Below are positions 6,309 to 12,645 of a stretch of 12,645 nucleotides of DNA, piece by piece. The notes under the pieces were generated by a model. The model was not told where the DNA came from and did not search any database. It was given only the letters and a program-made list of their open reading frames with translations. Position numbers and translations under genes: made by a program. Position 1 is the stretch's first letter. Each line of letters starts with the position of its first letter. Origin of the DNA: an uncultured Clostridia bacterium (GTDB taxonomy: Bacteria > Bacillota > Clostridia > Christensenellales > UBA1242); contig CANRGF010000016.1 of assembly GCA_947630075.1 (NCBI GenBank), forward strand, positions 1-12,645, in the 5' to 3' direction.

Positions 6309-6994
6309 TAAACCCCCAAGTTGGCAATAGGCCTATAAACCCAATTATAAATAGATGAGAACAGCATCCCGACTATATCTATGCCAAAGAACATTTCAAT
6401 TAATAATGACACAAGCAAAACCACAAGCACAATTTTGAGCCCGTTCTTTAAACTATATGAAATGAATTTATTGTCTGGCTTTAAAAATGAAGAAACGAAA
6501 TTAAAACCATCTAATGGATATATTGGCAAGAAATTGAACACTGCAAGATAGCTATTAACAATCATGAATTCAATCAATATCTGCTGAAGGATCAACATTC
6601 CTGCTGAAGCAAATCCAACAGTGGCTGCCAAAATTGCGTATAAAATGGCACAAACTAGACCCAGCAAAACATTTGATAACACACCAGCAACAGACACAAT
6701 TCTCATGCCTGTTTTATACTTTTTGAAATTTAATGGATTGATGGCGACAGGTTTTGCCCAACCTATTCCAAAGAACAAAAAGCATAAAAACCCACCCATA
6801 TCAAGATGTTTAAAAGGATTTAATGTGAGCCTGCCTTTTAGTTTCGGCGTTAAATCTCCCATTTTATAAGCTGCCAAAGAATGTGAAAATTCATGAATAG
6901 TGAGAGAAACAAAAAACACCAAGGTGATAATCAATAAGAAGATTATTGCCTCTTTAAAAGTGAAGTTATTAGAAAAGATTTGATTAAAAATCAA
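6308..6994 (-). CDS. Site-2 protease family (M50) zinc metalloprotease, membrane protein
   Basis: This 228-residue intramembrane metalloprotease heads the scpA-scpB operon. The zinc motif HEFSH lies at 34-38 within the first membrane segment (about 16-40). The second catalytic motif NFLPIYPLDG at 154-163 supplies the third zinc ligand, D162. Hydrophobic segments near 66-80, 98-125, 130-155 and 185-205 give a compact multi-pass protein without a PDZ domain, like the Firmicutes YwhC group. No ATG exists before the zinc motif. The start is a TTG at 6994, supported by GAGAGG at 7006-7001, 6 nt upstream, and by the promoter at 7059-7031. Its stop overlaps the scpA ATG by one base. The substrate is unknown; such proteases cleave membrane-bound regulators or leftover signal peptides. 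Its place before scpA is conserved in Clostridia. Confidence 0.93.
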   Translation of the reverse strand: MIFNQIFSNNFTFKEAIIFLLIITLVFFVSLTIHEFSHSLAAYKMGDLTPKLKGRLTLNPFKHLDMGGFLCFLFFGIGWAKPVAINPLNFKKYKTGMRIVSVAGVLSNVLLGLVCAILYAILAATVGFASAGMLILQQILIEFMIVNSYLAVFNFLPIYPLDGFNFVSSFLKPDNKFISYSLKNGLKIVLVVLLVSLLIEMFFGIDIVGMLFSSIYNWVYRPIANLGV

Positions 6995-7000
6995 AGCGAA

Positions 7001-7006
7001 CCTCTC
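7001..7006 (-). promoter_or_regulatory. Ribosome binding site fixing the TTG start of the M50 protease gene
   Basis: GAGAGG on the minus strand ends 6 nt before TTG 6994. Since no ATG precedes the HExxH motif in this frame, this site decides the start codon. Confidence 0.7.
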
Positions 7007-7030
7007 AACAGTGAATTTTCACTCGTTACG

Positions 7031-7059
7031 ATTATAACAAATTATGCCCAATTAGGCAA
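7031..7059 (-). promoter_or_regulatory. Sigma-A promoter (extended -10) of the M50-scpA-scpB-DUF2953-ytfJ-dacF-rluB operon
   Basis: On the minus strand TTGCCT (7059-7054) is followed after exactly 17 bp by a perfect TATAAT (7036-7031), preceded by TG at the extended -10 position. Transcription should begin near 7024, giving a leader of about 30 nt with GAGAGG before the TTG start. It lies in the 162-bp gap between recJ and the protease gene, the only sizeable gap before this seven-gene block. Confidence 0.8.
7045..7058 (-). promoter_or_regulatory. Candidate operator dyad overlapping the -35 of the scp operon promoter
   Basis: TGCC and GGCA flank a CAATTA centre: a 14-bp near-palindrome matching its own reverse complement at 12 of 14 positions. 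It covers the -35 box and part of the spacer, where repressor sites often lie. No binding protein is identified, and a short dyad in AT-rich DNA may be chance. Confidence 0.3.
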
Positions 7060-7127
7060 ATAAATTAATAATAAAAATAAAAAATCCGCTGATTTTATGA
7101 CGAAAAAAATATAAATATGGCACAATT

Positions 7128-7168
7128 AAAAATCAAACACACAACATATTGTGTTGCTAATTTTGATT
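7128..7168 (-). terminator. Possible weak terminator after recJ
   Basis: Just past the recJ stop (7159-7157), ACACAA (7139-7144) pairs with TTGTGT (7149-7154) around a 4-nt loop. An outer 7-bp arm pairs AATCAAA (7131-7137) with TTTGATT (7162-7168), though an unequal internal loop separates the two stems. A run of five T follows on the minus strand at 7132-7128, overlapping the outer arm. The stem is GC-poor, so termination may be partial. Confidence 0.4.
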
Positions 7169-9547
7169 AAGTTTTAGTGTGGTTAGCCTATTATATGTGG
7201 CACTAGAATTCAGTGGCATTTTAACATTTGTTATTTCCAAAATTTGGCTATCCGTTTCGTTTAGCACGATGAAACCAATCTCTTTGAAAATCTGCAGACA
7301 AACGAAAAATTGCAAATAATTAAACTCTTCTTTGCTTTTAATTTTATCTAAGATGTTCTTAAAGAAATTGTGGCAATAATAACCTGTTATCTTATTCTCG
7401 CACGCAAACTCCATTAGCCTAAAATACTTCCCAAATGTTTCTCTAGATAAATCAATTTTTTCAAGCAGAAATGATGGTGAACTAACAGTGTGCGGCAAAT
7501 ATATTGTTGATTTTGTCTCCTTCTGCAACGCACTCAAATAACCCATGTTTAAAATAGGGTCTAAGAAAATTATTCTGCTAAAAGTGTTAAAACTATTGAA
7601 ATCAGTTGGCGCTAAAATAATTGTGTTCAGCCCCGTTTCATCATTTATATTAAAGATGCGATTTCTAAAAATATTGTTGCTATCATAGATAGATTTAAAA
7701 TTTATATATGTGTTGTAATCATTTGCAACTATCAGCGTGCCATACACATTATTCTCCATATCCACAAGCATTCTAATTAATTGATCGCGATTATAATTGT
7801 TGAATGTGTAAGAGGCATCAAGCGGGTAAATTATTTGTTTCAAATACTCAGCAGTGATAATGTCAATATCTTGCGGACGATAAATATCTTCATAATCGAT
7901 AGATTTCACAATGCCTGAAATCTTTTTGCTGTTTCTAAATGTGTCGATATTCAAGTCTGCCAAAATTGTGCACGAAGTGTTGCCCGACAAAACAAAATAC
8001 ATTGCACTTGAATTAAATGCCAACAAACTAAAATTTGGATAGTTAAGCATTAGATGTTGTGGATGTCGAGGCAGCGAACTTATCGAGGCTTTTTTTAATG
8101 TAAATTTAAAAATCGGCCTAGCGTTTTGATGCCCGCACGGCTCTAACCTATCAATATCCTCCACAAGTTTGAGAGTGATTTCCTCAGGATTAATTTCAAA
8201 ATCATAGGTTTTTGTTGGTAAAAAGGCAGCTTTGTTTAGATTTTGTGCCACATAATCATTAGTTAATCTAACAAATTCATCGTAATTTTCAACTTTAAGC
8301 GTTAAACCCGCAGCCATTGGATGACCGCCAAATTTGGTGAGCAAGTGCGTCATACTGCTTAAAAGTGAGTGGACATTCACTCCGTTCACGCTTCTGCACG
8401 AGCCAACGAGTTCATCTCCCACTTGACTAAACAAGAATGTTGGGCGATGAAATTCATCAGCAATTCTGGCTGCCACAATGCCTAAAATGCCACTATCCCA
8501 TTCATTGCTAGACATAGATATGGCACTAATTTTAAAAATATCTTGCGATTTTAGCCCATTTTTAACATCAACATAGACTTTATCACATAACTGCTGGCGC
8601 TCAGTGTTGAACTGCAATATCTGCTTTATAATTTTGCGAATTTTCGTTTGGTCTGTTTCAAGATAAAGGTCCAAACTAGTGTCGGCTGAACCCATGCGCC
8701 CACTAGCATTTATTTTGGGGGCAAGTTTGAAAGCAATATCGCTTGCAAGGCAATTTGTATTCAGCCCACATTCATGCATCAATTTCAATATGCCAACAGG
8801 CGCAGATGCCAAATTTTGAAGCCCGAGTTTGACTATTGCCCTATTTTCGTCTAAGAGTTCAACAATGTCCGCAATGGTGGCAATGGCACAAATTGGAAGA
8901 TATTGCTTGGCAATTTCTAAACCAGCCATTGCCTGCACCAATTTAAAGGCAACCCCCGCTCCGCATAAACAGTGAAAAGGATAACTTTCGCTTATCTTTG
9001 GGTTAATTATAAGGCAATTAGGCAAAATTTCCGCCCTTTCATGGTGGTCTGTGATAATAATGTCTATTCCATTATTTTTTAGATATTCAGTCTCATCCAC
9101 AGCTGTGATTCCACAATCTACTGTGATTATTAAATCTGGCTTGTTGGCTTCAATAATTTTATTGAGAGTGTCTATATTCAAACCATATCCATCTTCATAG
9201 CGATTGGGCATGAAATTAGACACGTTGGCATTAATTGAGTTGAAATATTTAATTAGAATTGCACTAGCGGATATGCCATCCACATCATAATCGCCAAAAA
9301 TTAAAATCTTGCTTTGCCTATCAAGATGTGATTTGATTTTTTCCACCACTTTTTGCATATCTTCAAACAAAAATGGGTCGTATAAATCATTAAATGATGG
9401 ATTGAGATATTTATACAAACTTTCCTTTGAGTTTATCCCACGAGAATATAAAAGACCCACGAGATTTCTATCTAAATTAAATAGTTTAGACATCTCGTCC
9501 ACAAACCCAACATCAATTTTGTTTTCTAGTGTGCAAATGTATTTCAT
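7157..9547 (-). CDS. recJ: Single-stranded-DNA-specific 5'-3' exonuclease RecJ
   Basis: RecJ degrades single-stranded DNA 5' to 3' in recombination and repair using two metal ions. The 796-residue product has DHH-domain motif I as FGDYDVDG (D86, D88, D90), motif II as TVDCG (D144), motif III as DHH at 167-169, and NASGRMGSAD near 280-289. The DHHA1 motif GGHPMAAG is at 407-414. An OB-fold region follows at about 430-530. The last 250 or so residues match the C-terminal domain of Firmicutes RecJ proteins (ssDNA-exonuclease C-terminal family). The frame opens with TTG at 9553, but ATG 9547 is preferred. Neither has a well-spaced ribosome binding site; AGAGAGG at 9574-9568 is 20 nt from the ATG and partly within a hairpin. 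It follows secF by 44 bp, and secD-secF-recJ is a familiar Clostridial order. Probably cotranscribed with secDF. Confidence 0.94.
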   Translation of the reverse strand: MKYICTLENKIDVGFVDEMSKLFNLDRNLVGLLYSRGINSKESLYKYLNPSFNDLYDPFLFEDMQKVVEKIKSHLDRQSKILIFGDYDVDGISASAILIKYFNSINANVSNFMPNRYEDGYGLNIDTLNKIIEANKPDLIITVDCGITAVDETEYLKNNGIDIIITDHHERAEILPNCLIINPKISESYPFHCLCGAGVAFKLVQAMAGLEIAKQYLPICAIATIADIVELLDENRAIVKLGLQNLASAPVGILKLMHECGLNTNCLASDIAFKLAPKINASGRMGSADTSLDLYLETDQTKIRKIIKQILQFNTERQQLCDKVYVDVKNGLKSQDIFKISAISMSSNEWDSGILGIVAARIADEFHRPTFLFSQVGDELVGSCRSVNGVNVHSLLSSMTHLLTKFGGHPMAAGLTLKVENYDEFVRLTNDYVAQNLNKAAFLPTKTYDFEINPEEITLKLVEDIDRLEPCGHQNARPIFKFTLKKASISSLPRHPQHLMLNYPNFSLLAFNSSAMYFVLSGNTSCTILADLNIDTFRNSKKISGIVKSIDYEDIYRPQDIDIITAEYLKQIIYPLDASYTFNNYNRDQLIRMLVDMENNVYGTLIVANDYNTYINFKSIYDSNNIFRNRIFNINDETGLNTIILAPTDFNSFNTFSRIIFLDPILNMGYLSALQKETKSTIYLPHTVSSPSFLLEKIDLSRETFGKYFRLMEFACENKITGYYCHNFFKNILDKIKSKEEFNYLQFFVCLQIFKEIGFIVLNETDSQILEITNVKMPLNSSATYNRLTTLKLNQN

Positions 9548-9561
9548 AATCAAATTTATTT

Positions 9562-9590
9562 AAAATGCCTCTCTAAATGAAAGGCATTTT
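9562..9590 (-). promoter_or_regulatory. Intergenic hairpin between secF and recJ (attenuator or partial terminator)
   Basis: A 9-bp perfect stem (AAAATGCCT at 9562-9570 with AGGCATTTT at 9582-9590) has an 11-nt loop and starts 1 nt after the secF stop codon. On the minus strand only the TTTT of the stem's own arm is followed by AAATAAATTT, so the U tract is poor and full termination is doubtful. The only purine-rich sequence before recJ, AGAGAGG (9574-9568), lies in the loop and 3' arm. The stem could therefore lower recJ expression relative to secDF. Confidence 0.5.
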
Positions 9591-9591
9591 T

Positions 9592-10551
9592 TTAATCTTC
9601 ATCTTTTTGAGTTTTTTGGGTTTTTACTCTAAATCTTCTTATGTTTGCCCGAGTAATCATTGTGCTCCATAGGAACGGCAAAATATACCAAACTGCCCAG
9701 ATTAGTGTGGTTGACATAAACAAAATGTTTATTGAAACATATTTAAGTCCAACGGGCGCAAGCAGAGCAAATAGCAAGCCAACAACCATTGTGGCAATTG
9801 ACACAAACAACACTTCCACCTTTGTGCTGCGCAAAGCGTCATCTAAGGCGGCAGCATACTCTTTCGATTGAAGCCAACTTGTTTCGCGGATGCGCTCAAA
9901 GATTTTAAATGAGCAATAAATTATTAGCAAGTTTAACATCACAATCATTGCAAAATAACTTAAACCAATGGTCAATCTTAATATTGATGAAATGGATAAA
10001 AACAGCAGATTGCCAAGCAAACAAGTGATCAACATGGAGATTGCCGAAGCAATATCATATCTAAAGCAGGCAAAAATTGTGGCAACGACAACTATTAATA
10101 AGATTGCAACTGCTGTGAATAGAAAATCTCTGCCCCTCACCACTTTTGACACAAAGGAGTGAGAAGAAATTTCATCTTCGCTAATTCCAAGTTTTGAAGC
10201 AATTTCAGTATTAATTTTAGATTGTTCTTCACTCTTAACTGATTTTAAATATCTAACAACAAGCGTGAGCCTATCTCCCTCACCTTCGATTGAAACCTTA
10301 TCAAATTTTGCATTATGTGAATTTAAAATAGTTTCGATGTTGGATTCATATTTTGAAATTTGCTTTGAATTTGTTTCAGTGATGGACACATTAAACTCAT
10401 AGCAACCTTTCATCTCAAAATTGCCATTAAAACCGAGAGCCAAAGCACAAACCACGCCCGCTATAATCACAAGCGCTAAAATTAAAATCACAAATTTATT
10501 CTTTTTGAAATATTCCTTATTTGGCTTAGAAAAATCTCTATTTGCTAACAT
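9592..10551 (-). CDS. secF: Protein translocase subunit SecF (divergent)
   Basis: SecF works with SecD to pull exported proteins out of the Sec channel using the proton gradient. The 319-residue product has a cytosolic basic N-terminus, a first membrane helix at about 20-40, an extracytoplasmic domain to about 140, and five further helices. The FERIRE block at 218-223 corresponds to the SecF signature FDRIRE, followed by the usual LDDALRSTK stretch. The protein is divergent: the N-terminal glycine motif (normally DFxGG) reads GNFEMKGCYEF, and the GPxxG motif before the second helix is not recognisable. The frame extends upstream to 10590, but AAAGGAGG at 10564-10557 is 5 nt from ATG 10551 and fixes the start. 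The overlap with secD is 14 bp. Identity rests on topology, FERIRE and pairing with secD. Confidence 0.88.
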   Translation of the reverse strand: MLANRDFSKPNKEYFKKNKFVILILALVIIAGVVCALALGFNGNFEMKGCYEFNVSITETNSKQISKYESNIETILNSHNAKFDKVSIEGEGDRLTLVVRYLKSVKSEEQSKINTEIASKLGISEDEISSHSFVSKVVRGRDFLFTAVAILLIVVVATIFACFRYDIASAISMLITCLLGNLLFLSISSILRLTIGLSYFAMIVMLNLLIIYCSFKIFERIRETSWLQSKEYAAALDDALRSTKVEVLFVSIATMVVGLLFALLAPVGLKYVSINILFMSTTLIWAVWYILPFLWSTMITRANIRRFRVKTQKTQKDED

Positions 10552-11908
10552 TTTTGCCTCCTTTGTGGAAATTACATTTCTTGCCATCAAAATTGTTGAG
10601 CGCTAAATACATTTTTATAAATAGCCTCATCAACACAAGCGAGGTGAAAAGCGACACAATTGGCAACACAAGCGCTGCCCAACCAAACGATTGAATAGAA
10701 GGAATTGGAATGAACACGCAAACTAAACCAACAACTGCCACTAACCCACTTAGTATAAACGTTTTAATCAAACTATCTTTTTGCGCTGTTTTGAAAGCAA
10801 TATGCAATTTGGCGTCTGCATTATAATATCTCTTTGCACTCTCAAAAATTGAAATTAAACTATCAACAGCAAGCATGAAACATAAAGCCATGCCCACCAT
10901 GCCGGCAAAATTCATGTGAACTAGCGGAATTGATTGAAGCAAGAATAGCCCAATGCAGATAAAGAACAATAGGTTGAAGCAAGCGAGCCAACCAAGTTGT
11001 TTGTATTTAATAATCAAGAAGACGAATGCGGCAAGAACAACTAATCCCAACACTGCCCAAATGAGCACAGCACTTACTCCACCAAAAAGCACTTTGTCCC
11101 CACTATGAGTTACTGAACCATAACTGCCTTCCGTTTCAGAACTAGAAAGTTTTGTCAACTTCAAACCCAACAAGCCGGTTTTCAATCTATTCGCATAAGA
11201 TTTTGCGTCTGCTTGGCTCCAAGGCAAATCTCCCTGCTTTGTGCCTGTGAAAGACACAATGCCATCTGTGATTGCACTATCTAATGTGATGCTTATTGGA
11301 GAACTATCGTCTTCTCCAAACAAAATATAAAGCGACCCACCATCTTTTGTGGCCTCTTCTATTTTGGACAAACTCTCTTTTTTAAATTTAATAACCACAT
11401 ACCATGAAGTGCCTGAGGTTTGTGCATAGTCTTGCACATACACATCTTCAACATCTGTGGCATCAGCGAAAGCCTCACTTGCATTGCTAGACATTGAAAA
11501 ACTAATTTTTGCTGGATTATCTAGCAAACTTAGAGCCAACGCTGAATCTTGCTTGGATTGCAAATCACCAACTGTAACTAAAATGCAATCTTCCCCATAA
11601 GTGGAAACGGTGGAATCTTTAAAACCTTCATCTTGCAAAATTGATTGCAAATCATTAACTGTGGATGAGCGAAGCACCTCATAATTTGAGGTCATTTCAA
11701 ATTCATCTATTGTTTCAGCACGATAAACAACTCTTAAAGATGTGGAAATATCCTCCCCCATCTTGATATTGCTCACAAAACTTGAATAACTATAATATTT
11801 GCCGTTTAAAGCGAAAGGATATGTGAAACTAAGAAATGTGGCAATCAAACAGATAACTAAAACGATAGAAAATAAAACAAACAAACTTCTTGAACGATTT
11901 TTAGTCAT
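10538..11908 (-). CDS. secD: Protein translocase subunit SecD (divergent)
   Basis: SecD is the larger SecDF subunit, an RND-type membrane protein assisting late steps of Sec export. The 456-residue product has a first helix at about 9-30, a large extracytoplasmic region (31-275), and five helices at about 278-301, 306-328, 332-357, 382-401 and 408-436. The end of the outer domain (AKSYANRLKTGLLGLKLTKL, 235-254) matches the SecD LxSGALPxPL region. The helix NFAGMVGMALCFMLAVDSLISIFE carries D349 at the position of the proton-relay aspartate (usual motif GMAVDANVLIFER). The N-terminal LGLDLxGG motif is degenerate: MGEDISTSL at 50-58. AGGAG lies 5 nt before ATG 11908, and a consensus promoter sits just upstream. 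It overlaps secF by 14 bp. SecD and SecF are separate proteins here, unlike fused Bacillus SecDF. Confidence 0.9.
   Translation of the reverse strand: MTKNRSRSLFVLFSIVLVICLIATFLSFTYPFALNGKYYSYSSFVSNIKMGEDISTSLRVVYRAETIDEFEMTSNYEVLRSSTVNDLQSILQDEGFKDSTVSTYGEDCILVTVGDLQSKQDSALALSLLDNPAKISFSMSSNASEAFADATDVEDVYVQDYAQTSGTSWYVVIKFKKESLSKIEEATKDGGSLYILFGEDDSSPISITLDSAITDGIVSFTGTKQGDLPWSQADAKSYANRLKTGLLGLKLTKLSSSETEGSYGSVTHSGDKVLFGGVSAVLIWAVLGLVVLAAFVFLIIKYKQLGWLACFNLLFFICIGLFLLQSIPLVHMNFAGMVGMALCFMLAVDSLISIFESAKRYYNADAKLHIAFKTAQKDSLIKTFILSGLVAVVGLVCVFIPIPSIQSFGWAALVLPIVSLFTSLVLMRLFIKMYLALNNFDGKKCNFHKGGKNVSK
10557..10564 (-). promoter_or_regulatory. Consensus ribosome binding site that fixes the secF start
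   Basis: AAAGGAGG, a full match to the anti-Shine-Dalgarno, ends 5 nt before ATG 10551. The upstream in-frame starts at 10590 and 10587 lack a comparable site. It lies within the last codons of secD. Confidence 0.85.
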
Positions 11909-11930
11909 ATATTCTCCTAATTTAATTTAT

Positions 11931-11959
11931 ATTATATCTTAACAGAAAAATTTTGTCAA
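11931..11959 (-). promoter_or_regulatory. Full-consensus sigma-A promoter of secD-secF(-recJ)
   Basis: On the minus strand TTGACA (11959-11954) and TATAAT (11936-11931) are separated by exactly 17 bp, matching consensus at all 12 positions. Transcription should start near 11924, leaving a leader of roughly 16 nt that holds AGGAG at 11918-11914. Such a strong promoter implies high constitutive expression; no operator-like dyad is evident. Confidence 0.9.
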
Positions 11960-12048
11960 TCAAAAACGACGCTATTTTCATTTTGTTAAGCCACATGTAT
12001 CAAATTAAATTATTGACTAAAAATCTTAAAATTTTCAAAAATTTCTTT

Positions 12049-12441
12049 TTAACTTTTTCTATTTAGCAAATTTACAATCACAGATGCCACAATAGCAACT
12101 ATTAAAGCAAAGATTAAATCATACACAGTTGTTAAATCAAAACTAAACGAGCCGTTTAAGATTGAAAAGACGATTAAACTTAGCAAAGAATATATCACTC
12201 CGCCAAAAGCAGACTTCACAAGCAACTTTTCGCTGCTAGCCTTTTTTAGCAATAGAACTAGCACAAAGATAGAAATGCCCTTTATTGCGTTGTTTATATA
12301 AGCAACAATTTTTGATGGCACATCCACAAATTTAAGAACTATGGCAAAGGTTACAATCCCCGCTAAGGTTACAACCAACCCCACAAGGCAACTTTTGATG
12401 ATGGACACTAATCCTGACAATTTTAATGAATTCGATTTCAT
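12049..12441 (-). CDS. TIGR04086-type small membrane protein (YrzE-like)
   Basis: This 130-residue, very hydrophobic protein has four predicted membrane helices at about 14-36, 47-66, 75-95 and 104-125. Charged ends are at residues 1-10 and the final NRKS. Size, topology and position beside secD and a probable yajC match the TIGR04086 family of Firmicutes, whose function is unknown. The start at ATG 12441 is supported by AGGAGG at 12451-12446, 4 nt away. The gene is separated from the upstream one by a strong terminator and 108 bp, and from secD by 140 bp containing the secD promoter. It is probably a single-gene unit, although I could not find a convincing promoter. No clear terminator follows; only an A/T-only inverted repeat near 12020-12046. 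The family call rests on topology and context. Confidence 0.75.
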   Translation of the reverse strand: MKSNSLKLSGLVSIIKSCLVGLVVTLAGIVTFAIVLKFVDVPSKIVAYINNAIKGISIFVLVLLLKKASSEKLLVKSAFGGVIYSLLSLIVFSILNGSFSFDLTTVYDLIFALIVAIVASVIVNLLNRKS

Positions 12442-12556
12442 AAATCCTCCTATCCTAATCTATTTTTAGCCACAAGTTTTAAAACAAGAAGATTAAGGGA
12501 AATTGAAAACAATTTGGTTTTTTTTGGTTTCTTTTGTTGAATTTGTTTTGCCAAAC

Positions 12557-12582
12557 AAAAAAATAAGCCGTTTGGCTTATTT
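12557..12582 (-). terminator. Rho-independent terminator of the upstream (probable yajC) gene
   Basis: A 9-bp perfect stem (AAATAAGCC at 12561-12569 with GGCTTATTT at 12574-12582) has a 4-nt loop. On the minus strand it runs into seven T (12563-12557). The 5' arm contains the stop codon of the upstream gene (12579-12577). Confidence 0.9.
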
Positions 12583-12645
12583 CTTGCTCTTTGATTTTTT
12601 GCTAGGCTCTGCTTCTGGCTTCTTTTCTTCATCATTTTTTGGTGT
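12577..12645 (-). CDS. yajC: C-terminal end of a charged protein, probably preprotein translocase subunit YajC (partial)
   Basis: Only the last 22 codons are in the window; the gene enters from the right edge and stops with TAA at 12579-12577. The visible peptide is a Lys/Glu/Pro/Ser-rich tail (DEEKKPEAEPSKKSKSKK) with no fold. Such charged, disordered tails are common at the end of YajC, and yajC frequently sits immediately before the TIGR04086 gene and secD in Clostridia. The identity is therefore inferred from position and composition, not from a domain. That this frame is coding is supported by its stop lying inside the 5' arm of a strong terminator and by the open frame to the edge. The overlapping frame at 12635-12450 runs through the terminator and is not believed. 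Confidence 0.5.
   Translation of the reverse strand, partial: TPKNDEEKKPEAEPSKKSKSKK

Noticed and set aside
12001..12048. Terminator after the TIGR04086 gene
   Set aside because: Only an AAATTT/AAATTT-type stem without GC pairs is present, too weak to call.
12474..12515. GTTTTAAAAC palindrome and the AAATTG-AAAA-CAATTT stem as regulatory sites or a plus-strand terminator
   Set aside because: Short, almost entirely A/T inverted repeats; no plus-strand gene precedes them.
12442..12560. Promoter for the TIGR04086 gene
   Set aside because: Pairs such as TTGTTT with TAGATT have 19 bp spacing and weak -10 matches; none rises above what AT-rich sequence gives by chance.
12450..12635. Minus-strand open frame of 61 codons near the right edge
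   Set aside because: It runs through a strong terminator and a poly-T region; the frame ending at 12577 accounts for the coding sequence better.
1..12645. A novel defence, mobile or biosynthetic system
   Set aside because: All substantial open frames are explained by conserved housekeeping families in largely familiar order; there are no repeats, transposases, integrases or CRISPR-like arrays.

Overview
The window is an AT-rich stretch of bacterial chromosome in which every supported gene lies on the minus strand, so it reads from high to low coordinates. Gene families and order point to a low-GC Gram-positive of the Clostridia, probably an uncultured lineage. The main reasons are the block site-2 protease / scpA / scpB / DUF2953 / ytfJ (gerW) / dacF / rluB, the block TIGR04086 / secD / secF / recJ, the Firmicutes-type C-terminal domain on RecJ, and strong AGGAGG-type ribosome binding sites. 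No mobile element, CRISPR array, tRNA or rRNA is visible. The window is mainly conserved housekeeping DNA.

Layout in transcription order. (1) 12645-12577: the charged tail of a protein that is probably YajC, closed by a strong terminator at 12582-12557. (2) 12441-12049: a four-helix TIGR04086-type membrane protein with a strong ribosome binding site. (3) 11959-7157: secD, secF and recJ, driven by a fully consensus promoter (TTGACA, 17 bp, TATAAT). SecD and SecF overlap. A hairpin between secF and recJ may attenuate or uncouple recJ. (4) 7059-2033: a seven-gene operon (M50 protease, scpA, scpB, DUF2953, ytfJ/gerW, dacF, rluB). It has an extended -10 promoter, overlaps between most of its genes, and a terminator that contains the rluB stop codon. 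(5) 2000-1: yhiN (BaiN/RdsA-like flavoprotein), plsC and the first 31 codons of rpsA, from a promoter placed so close to yhiN that its message would be leaderless.

How the genes fit together. SecD and SecF (with YajC) form the accessory complex of the Sec translocon. RecJ is the 5'-3' single-strand exonuclease of recombination and repair. ScpA and ScpB are the SMC partner subunits for chromosome segregation. DacF trims cell-wall peptides. RluB and YhiN are both tied to 23S rRNA modification, and S1 acts on mRNA in translation. PlsC makes phosphatidic acid.

The points worth attention are departures from the usual arrangement. No cmk or ispH lies between yhiN, plsC and rpsA. No spmA/spmB lies beside gerW and dacF. 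SecD and SecF have lost their usual glycine motifs. PlsC carries FPQGTR instead of FPEGTR. Several intergenic structures (dyads, stop-codon terminators, alternative hairpins) could be regulatory. I found no convincing novel multi-gene system.
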